The position numbers were made by a program, and so were the translations under genes. A DNA stretch of 60,000 nucleotides, from assembly GCA_905221605.1 (NCBI GenBank), contig CAJNDS010000025.1:891501-951500 (forward strand). The letters run 5' to 3'. Source of the stretch: Symbiodinium natans. Its lineage: Eukaryota; Sar; Dinophyceae; Suessiales; Symbiodiniaceae. The notes beneath the pieces are model-generated. The model saw nothing but the letters and a program-made list of their open reading frames with translations, was not told the origin of the DNA and did not search any database. Positions 55,323 through 60,000 of the stretch are shown here, piece after piece (position 1 is the first letter of the stretch; each line of letters opens with the position of its first letter).

Positions 55323-55465
55323 TTTGGGGAGAGGAGACTGTCACCGTTTTCGAGTTCCAGCCCCGGCCAGTGGATGGCATCGGCTGGGAAATCCCGCTGG
55401 GAACTTCCATAAATGTTCGTGTCTTTGATGCAGCTTCATTGCTCCTGCTTCCTAGTAGGGAATGA
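55323..55465 (+). CDS. Putative terminal exon ending in foldback family 2
   Basis: Acceptor caacttcctaaacgag. G-E-E-T-V-T-V-F-E-F-Q-P-R-P-V-D-G-I-G, then W-E-I-P-L-G-T-S-I-N-V-R-V-F and L-L-L-L-P-S-R-E-stop. A beta-rich frame; its last codons and TGA lie in the foldback element. Confidence 0.6.
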
Positions 55466-55578
55466 GGGCATATATATATATATATATCAAGATATATATA
55501 TATATATAGTTATATATATATATACACCCTTTAAGGGATTATGTAGGGCCCTCACTCCCTCGTTCTCAACTAAGAACC
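55446..55578. mobile_element. Foldback family 2, copy d, with TA expansion
   Basis: tgcttcctagtagggaatga and its inverse ccctcactccctcgttctc-aactaagaacc surround about 55 bp of TA repeats. Coding regions converge on it from both sides. Confidence 0.65.
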
Positions 55579-55761
55579 AGCCAGTCGTGACTCCTTGTCG
55601 CCAGTCCTCAGCTTTCTTTCAAAACATGTGCGACGACCCTCGGCTAGTTTTGATGTAAGGTGCTCCATTTGGGGGGGGAAGGGTTCGTGGCTGAATCCGT
55701 GTTGAGGCTTCGCATCAGCCCAGTCCGTGACCGACTTTTCATTCCTCCTCACCCCGGACAA
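55570..55761 (-). CDS. Putative terminal exon ending in foldback family 2
   Basis: N-E-K-S-V-T-D-W-A-D-A-K-P-Q-H-G-F-S-H, then P-P-Q-M-E-H-L-T-S-K-L-A-E-G-R-R and R-T-G-D-K-E-S-R-L-A-G-S-stop; the TAG is part of the element's ggttcttag end. 63 codons, polar. Confidence 0.5.
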   Translation of the reverse strand: MSGVRRNEKSVTDWADAKPQHGFSHEPFPPQMEHLTSKLAEGRRTCFERKLRTGDKESRLAGS

Positions 55762-55946
55762 GTATGGTCAGGACCAGAGCAACAATCCTTAATAGCGTAA
55801 GTTACTGTCCTGTACTATGATATTTGTAAGTAGTGGTATACTTCCACTGAGGCCACTGCACTTGATAAGGAGAGGCGGAGCTTTTGGGAACAGAAGCTTC
55901 TCGCTGCCCTACCTTGAGCATGCTTCTGGTAGCTTCGTCATGACCC

Positions 55947-56057
55947 ATGTGTCGTGTTTGTCGCTCACTTGACCGCCGTAGTAAAGAAGGCGTTTTACTC
56001 CACAGCATGGGGGGGGCCATCTCCGAAGTGCTTCTGCTGAAGTTTGCTTTTGCAGGG
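55947..56057 (+). CDS. Putative first exon, 37 codons
   Basis: ATG; C-R-V-C-R-S-L-D-R-R-S-K-E-G-V-L-L-H-S, then G-G-A-I-S-E-V-L-L-L-K-F-A-F-A-G; donor CAGGG|gttatagggtttgtaggg. The intron start is the same TTTATAGGG variant as at 23488. C-R-V-C could bind metal. Confidence 0.5.
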
Positions 56058-56142
56058 GTTATAGGGTTTGTAGGGTTTGTAGGGTTTAGAGGGTTTATAG
56101 GGTTCCATAGGGTTTACATTAGGGTTTAGGGCTATACTGAAG

Positions 56143-56231
56143 TGGCGGGCCCCTCCCAGGACCCCATCGAGTTCAAGTTGGAGGCGACTCAGGACTACGC
56201 AACCCCCTGCATGCTCCAATGCTTTCATTCC

Positions 56232-56299
<68 letters not shown>

Positions 56300-56336
56300 G
56301 AGTAGTAGTAGGAGTAGTAGTAGTAGTACCCTGTAA
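56143..56336 (+). CDS. Putative exon containing a poly-Ser (AGT)n expansion
   Basis: Acceptor ggctatactgaag. A-G-P-S-Q-D-P-I-E-F-K-L-E-A-T-Q-D-Y-A, then C-M-L-Q-C-F-H, then about 30 Ser with a few Arg. It ends ACCCT|gtaagt, a consensus donor overlapping TAA. A clear case of a trinucleotide expansion in a coding frame. Confidence 0.55.
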
Positions 56337-56354
56337 GTGCATGTGACCTCTTAG

Positions 56355-56531
56355 GTGCTAGTCGTATCTGTTCTGGGACGCTGCCTTGACGCACGTTGTA
56401 CCATACACTGTTGGTCCCCCGCCACCGGCATGCAGGAACTTCGGCTATGTGCCATTAGCGTGTTTGAGTTTCAGTTTTCTGATGAATACACTGTGAACAA
56501 CAATCCGCTGGCAGTCAGCAGCACAAGATGA
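56355..56531 (+). CDS. Putative terminal exon, 58 aa
   Basis: Acceptor gtgacctcttag; V-L-V-V-S-V-L-G-R-C-L-D-A-R-C-T-I-H-C, then M-Q-E-L-R-L-C-A-I-S-V-F-E-F-Q-F-S-D-E and N-N-N-P-L-A-V-S-S-T-R-stop. Another frame (L-F-W-D-A-A-L-T-H-V-V-P) is also strong. Confidence 0.55.
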   Translation: MLVVSVLGRCLDARCTIHCWSPATGMQELRLCAISVFEFQFSDEYTVNNNPLAVSSTR

Positions 56532-56687
56532 GGGATGTCCAGGACCCAGAGTAGGCCCTTGTTCCCTGTCTTAAGGGTTTGGGTTCCCTTCTGAGCCCGT
56601 TTACACCAAAAATGGTACCCTTTTCATTCCGAGGTTATTCCTGGGTCGATATCCTGATTTTGAGTTCTTAGTACCGGCCCTGTGCAG

Positions 56688-56786
56688 CAGGACAAGACAC
56701 ACGGCCCATGGAGAACCCTGCTGAAATTCACACTGGATGAACGCGCTCAGTGGCCTTGGCAGTTAAATTCATGTGGGGCACCTTAA
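56688..56786 (+). CDS. Putative terminal exon, 32 aa
   Basis: Acceptor accggccctgtgcag; Q-D-K-T-H-G-P-W-R-T-L-L-K-F-T-L-D-E-R-A, then Q-W-P-W-Q-L-N and TAA. Foldback-like sequence (ccataagtccttattatagg) follows within 20 bp. Confidence 0.6.
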   Translation, partial: QDKTHGPWRTLLKFTLDERAQWPWQLNSCGAP

Positions 56787-56890
56787 TGAATCCAAAAATA
56801 CCATAAGTCCTTATTATAGGAACCCCCCAAAACAGGTACCCCTACGGAGCTGGGTGAGCTCATGTCAGCAGCAGGGGGGGGAATCTTCAG

Positions 56891-56972
56891 GAGCAACCCA
56901 ATGAAGAAGCAAATCATAGCACCAGCTGCAAAGCATCTAATTAGTCTGGTCACCAAGCTTGAGTCGGCATGA
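56891..56972 (+). CDS. Exonic island, two frames
   Basis: Acceptor gaatcttcag. One frame E-Q-P-N-E-E-A-N-H-S-T-S-C-K ends at 56944; an ATG frame from 56901, K-K-Q-I-I-A-P-A-A-K-H-L-I-S-L-V-T-K, ends at 56972. Confidence 0.4.
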
Positions 56973-57218
56973 TATGGTGTTGCAGTTTGCAGATATGCAG
57001 AGTATTATATATATATATATATTTATATTGATATTGATATTGATATTGATACTGTCTCGGACAAGATAATTTACTGACTTTTTGGCGACAGTTGTTGCTG
57101 GAATGGCTTTTGGGAAGAATGTCGGAGATGTACTTTTGGCAGCTTCAAGCCTATAACTAAGCTCTCCTCTTGCTCGGGTGTGGCCAAGCGCCAAAGAGCA
57201 GAAATGCCGCTTTTTCAA
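56937..57218 (-). pseudogene. Repeated ORF, copy 1, truncated 3' end
   Basis: Matches copies 2 and 3 for about 56 codons, then leaves the repeat unit and runs through (GATATT)n to a stop. Confidence 0.4.
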
Positions 57219-57485
57219 GTTTCAAATTCGTTTCCGTAGTAGTTTCATAGTAGTTTCAAAATAGTTTCAAAATCCAGTTGCAAAATCGCTGTTAAGGGGA
57301 ATCTGTGTTTTTCTACGCACAATTCACAAAAACGAAGGAATCTCAGAGGTTCCTGGTTTTCAAAAAGCGCGGACAGAAATTGCAGTTCCACCTTAACAGC
57401 GATTTTGCAACTGGATTTTGAAACTAGTTTGAAACTGATTGGAAACTAATTTGAAACTGTGAAAACAATTTGAAACTTGAAAAAT
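57212..57485. mobile_element. 274-bp foldback element inside each 546-bp unit
   Basis: tttttcaagtttcaaatt at one end and aatttgaaacttgaaaaa at the other, plus an inner perfect arm pair around aatccagttgcaaaatcgct. Repeated at 57758-58031. In copy 3 only the left arm remains (from 58305). Confidence 0.8.
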
Positions 57486-57764
57486 ACGATATTCCGGACT
57501 TTCTGCCCCCCATCCTGGCCCCTCACATACGGCCCTCAATTCACTTTGGTCAGCCGTGACTAGAGACCAGAGTTTCTGAAAACTTGCCTCTCCAGACAGT
57601 CTCGGACAACATAATTTACTGACTTTTGGGCGACAGTTGTTTGCTGGAATGGCTTTTGGGAAGAATGTCGGAGATGTACTTTTGGCAGCTTCAAGCCTAT
57701 AACTAAGCTCTCCTCTTGCTCGGGTGTGGCCAAGCGCCAAAGAGCAGAAATGCCGCTTTTTCAA
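57393..57764 (-). CDS. Repeated ORF, copy 2 (123 codons)
   Basis: Starts at TTG; H-F-C-S-L-A-L-G-H-T-R-A-R-G-E-L-S-Y-R, then K-S-T-S-P-T-F-F-P-K-A-I-P-A and S-F-Q-K-L-W-S-L-V-T-A-D-Q-S-E. The last 35 residues come from the foldback element. May be a gene piece carried by the tandem repeat. Confidence 0.4.
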   Translation of the reverse strand: MKKRHFCSLALGHTRARGELSYRLEAAKSTSPTFFPKAIPANNCRPKVSKLCCPRLSGEASFQKLWSLVTADQSELRAVCEGPGWGAESPEYRIFQVSNCFHSFKLVSNQFQTSFKIQLQNRC

Positions 57765-57938
57765 GTTTCAAATTCGTTTCCGTAGTAGTTTCATAGTAGT
57801 TTCAAAATAGTTTCAAAATCCAGTTGCAAAATCGCTGTTAAGGGGAATCTGTGTTTTTCTACGCACAATTCACAAAAACGAAGGAATCTCAGAGGTTCCT
57901 GGTTTTCAAAAAGCGCGGACAGAAATTGCAGTTCCACC

Positions 57939-58286
57939 TTAACAGCGATTTTGCAACTGGATTTTGAAACTAGTTTGAAACTGATTGGAAACTAATTTGA
58001 AACTGTGAAAACAATTTGAAACTTGAAAAATACGATATTCCGGACTTTCTGCCCCCCATCCTGGCCCCTCACATACGGCCCTCAATTCACTTTGGTCAGC
58101 CGTGACTAGAGACCAGAGTTTCTGAAAACTTGCCTCTCCAGACAGTCTCGGACAACATAATTTACTGACTTTTGGGCGACAGTTGTTTGCTGGAATGGCT
58201 TTTGGGAAGAATGTCGGAGATGTACTTTTGGCAGCTTCAAGCCTATAACTAAGCTCTCCTCTTGCTCGGGTGTGGCCAAGCGCCAA
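57939..58286 (-). pseudogene. Repeated ORF, copy 3, altered 5' end
   Basis: Same protein as copy 2 over 115 codons, but a gcggcg change near 58300 breaks the first codons. Confidence 0.4.
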
Positions 58287-58757
58287 AGAGCAGAAATGCG
58301 GCGTTTTTCAAGTTTCAAATTCGTTTCCGTAGTTTCATATTAGTTTCAAAATAGTTTCAAATCCGGACTTTCTGGCCCCCATCCTGGCCCCTCACATACG
58401 GCCCTCAATTCACTTTGGTCAGCCGTGCCTAGAGACCAGAGTTTCCGAAAACTTGCCAGTCTCCAGACTGTTGATGGACGAAATCCTGCATCACTTTTAT
58501 TATGCAGGTCATCCCTTCCAAACCCTGAATCTTAACATTGCTGTCCTTGCAATGCTTCGAAAGTGCATGTGTGTGTGAATGACCGAAATCCTGCATCACC
58601 CGTACGCGCACGCAACATTGAAATTCGAGGGGCGCGGGGAGCTCGAGTACCAACCGTCGCACGCGTGTAATGTAGGTGGTCATGCAAGATTTTGTCCATC
58701 CACAGTATTGATATTGATATTGAATTGTTCCTGTAGAATGGCCTGGTTGGATTGGGT

Positions 58758-58943
58758 CTAGGAGCATCTATTCTTGAAGCATAAGCAGTGCCATACCACA
58801 GCCTCAGGCTTAAGGCAGTCAGTTTGTACTGCTGTCTCAGTTTTACCAAGTTCTCCAAATGCACATTGTACCATGGTGGTCTGGACGTCTCGCGACGGCA
58901 GAACGAATAAACAGGGAGAGTGTCTGAGACATTCTGCCGGCAT
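58758..58943 (-). CDS. Cys-rich ORF, 61 aa
   Basis: ATG; P-A-E-C-L-R-H-S-P-C-L-F-V-L-P-S-R-D-V, then C-A-F-G-E-L-G-K-T-E-T-A-V-Q-T-D-C and W-H-C-L-C-F-K-N-R-C-S-stop. Seven Cys. A longer minus frame (58532-58990, 152 codons, no ATG start) overlaps and is also protein-like. Confidence 0.45.
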   Translation of the reverse strand: MPAECLRHSPCLFVLPSRDVQTTMVQCAFGELGKTETAVQTDCLKPEAVVWHCLCFKNRCS

Positions 58944-59011
58944 GCTGTAAAGAATAAATGGAGTAAATGTATGTATGTCTGTGTGTGCACGTCACGGTAA
59001 ACACGAGTTTA

Positions 59012-59070
59012 GTGCCTAAACCCTAAACCCTAAACCCTAAACCCTAAACCCTAAACCCTAAACCCTAAAC
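59012..59070 (+). repeat. CCCTAAA array
   Basis: About eight units upstream of the 59089 exon. Confidence 0.95.
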
Positions 59071-59088
59071 TTTGGGCTTCACACCCAG

Positions 59089-59214
59089 GCTGTTGCAGGG
59101 CATCCCCAGGCCCCCAGGCCAATGCCTCCCTGTAACACAGCGCGACGTGGCTCCAGTGGTGTTGCGTGTACATTGCTCACTCATATATGGTACACCAGAT
59201 GGTCTTGTCTATAG
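59089..59214 (+). CDS. Putative exon after CCCTAAA
   Basis: Acceptor gggcttcacacccag; A-V-A-G-H-P-Q-A-P-R-P-M-P-P-C-N-T-A-R-R, then a Ser/Thr-rich part to TAG. Other frames are open and a gtaaca donor at 59133 is possible. Confidence 0.4.
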   Translation, partial: AVAGHPQAPRPMPPCNTARRGSSGVACTLLTHIWYTRWSCL

Positions 59215-59363
59215 CACACTGCATGGTTTTTAACACAGCCTGCTCTACATATTAGGGTTTCCGAAAGGGGTAGCCTTTTTGGGGGGGGTCCCTTTACGGG
59301 GATTCTATTCTATTTGAGTTATAACAGGGTTCCCATATTTTGATATTTTGCGAGATACCCATA

Positions 59364-59624
59364 ATGGATATGCATAGGGCGTTTGCAAAACTCGGCCTCG
59401 AACTCAGGGTTCTGAGCGACGCCCCGGCTGCTGGCGAAAGCACGACCTTCCGTGAAGCCTGGTCTAGGTGGATCCCCGTTCGAGGCAAGCATCCGCAGGC
59501 AGAATCTAGTATGCTGTTGCATACGACATGGTCTCTTAGAGAACTTTCTACTGTGTACTGTAGCGCCGTTGTGGTATGGAGCCAAAACATGGCATTCTAT
59601 TCCATATATCCGACTATACTATAA
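59364..59624 (+). CDS. Unnamed 86-aa ORF
   Basis: ATG; M-D-M-H-R-A-F-A-K-L-G-L-E-L-R-V-L, then A-A-G-E-S-T-T-F-R-E-A-W-S-R-W-I-P-V-R and L-L-H-T-T-W-S-L-R-E-L-S-T-V. Even composition, no repeats, opposite strand less convincing. Among the best single-exon candidates. Confidence 0.55.
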   Translation: MDMHRAFAKLGLELRVLSDAPAAGESTTFREAWSRWIPVRGKHPQAESSMLLHTTWSLRELSTVYCSAVVVWSQNMAFYSIYPTIL

Positions 59625-59710
59625 ACTATAGGTATTTACAAAACAGTGGAACCAAACAGAGCTTTCTATACTATATGATATATAATATACCCTTAAACCC
59701 TAATCCCTAG

Positions 59711-59799
59711 TATCGCGTGCAGGTGCAGCCGAAGGCTACTTTTGGGACAACACAGATCAGACGTGCAAGGAGAAGCGGCTTGGTAGCCTTCGCCCGAGG
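59711..59799 (+). CDS. Two-exon gene, upstream exon (29 codons)
   Basis: Acceptor aaaccctaatccctag, donor CGAGG|gttagggtttgggg. S-R-A-G-A-A-E-G-Y-F-W-D-N-T-D-Q-T-C, then K-E-K-R-L-G-S-L-R-P-R. Both junctions are telomere-like. Phase 0 into the next exon. Confidence 0.65.
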
Positions 59800-59877
59800 G
59801 TTAGGGTTTGGGGTTTAAGGTTTCAGGGGTTTAGGGTAAGAACCATACAACAGAACTCTTAAGCCCAAATTCAATAG

Positions 59878-59919
59878 AAGACGCTCGTTACGGAATGTCT
59901 GTACTTGAAGGGCGCTTGA
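59878..59919 (+). CDS. Two-exon gene, terminal exon (13 aa)
   Basis: Acceptor cccaaattcaatag after a 78-nt intron; K-T-L-V-T-E-C-L-Y-L-K-G-A and TGA. A different frame (D-A-R-Y-G-M-S-V-L-E-G-R-L-M-S-V) with a gtgttt donor is also open but out of phase. Confidence 0.5.
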   Translation, partial: KTLVTECLYLKGA

Positions 59920-60000
59920 TGAGTGTTGCAGGTGTTTTGTGTGGTTCTTGCTCGTAGTGTCGTGAGTGCCATTGTCATTGCCAGGCTTTTTCAGCACGAC

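Larger units (their letters stand above)
57045..58470. repeat. 546-bp tandem repeat, 2.6 copies
   Basis: gaatgtcggagatgtacttt at 57117, 57663 and 58209 gives a 546-bp period. Copies 1 and 2 are nearly identical; copy 3 lacks about 220 bp. The array starts next to a (GATATT)n run. Confidence 0.95.

Overview
This is nuclear DNA of a eukaryote, most likely a protist alga. Plant-type telomere repeats (TTTAGGG/CCCTAAA) occur dozens of times inside the window, no ORF longer than about 270 codons lies outside simple repeats, and GC-rich coding-like islands of 40-250 bp sit between AG and GT splice signals. Dinoflagellates, chlorarachniophytes and prasinophytes all carry this telomere type; the sequence does not let me choose. 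I saw no bacterial operon, tRNA, rRNA, CRISPR array or recognisable viral gene. Coding calls rest on open frame, protein-like composition, splice signals and phase agreement. I could run no homology search, and in many GC-rich islands more than one frame is open, so most calls are exons of unnamed genes.

Layout. 0-8 kb: a plus-strand gene unit repeated three times; its conserved peptides vaguely recall MIB/HERC2- or KEG-type repeats. A 79-bp satellite of about 2 kb is inserted in the second copy. 8-11.4 kb: short plus-strand ORFs, two of which end inside foldback elements. 11.4-26 kb: many short exons on both strands, the largest interstitial telomeric array (22.96-23.72 kb) and an array of palindromes (25.8-26.25 kb). 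26-48 kb: exons mixed with TTTAGGG tracts and large TAC/GTA expansions. 48-60 kb: further exons, a 546-bp tandem repeat that carries an ORF and a foldback element, and three short two-exon genes.

Two patterns tie the window together. First, introns often begin with a TTTAGGG-type repeat that contains the 5' splice site (GTTTAGGG, GTAAGTTTAGGG) and end with CCCTAAA-type repeats that run into the 3' splice site (CCCTAG), so many introns have telomere-like inverted ends. Five two-exon models keep reading phase with introns of 43-99 nt, and three of those introns start in such repeats. Second, two families of roughly 100-bp foldback (MITE-like) elements, one with 8-bp target duplications, repeatedly lie at the 3' ends of inferred coding regions and often supply the stop codon.
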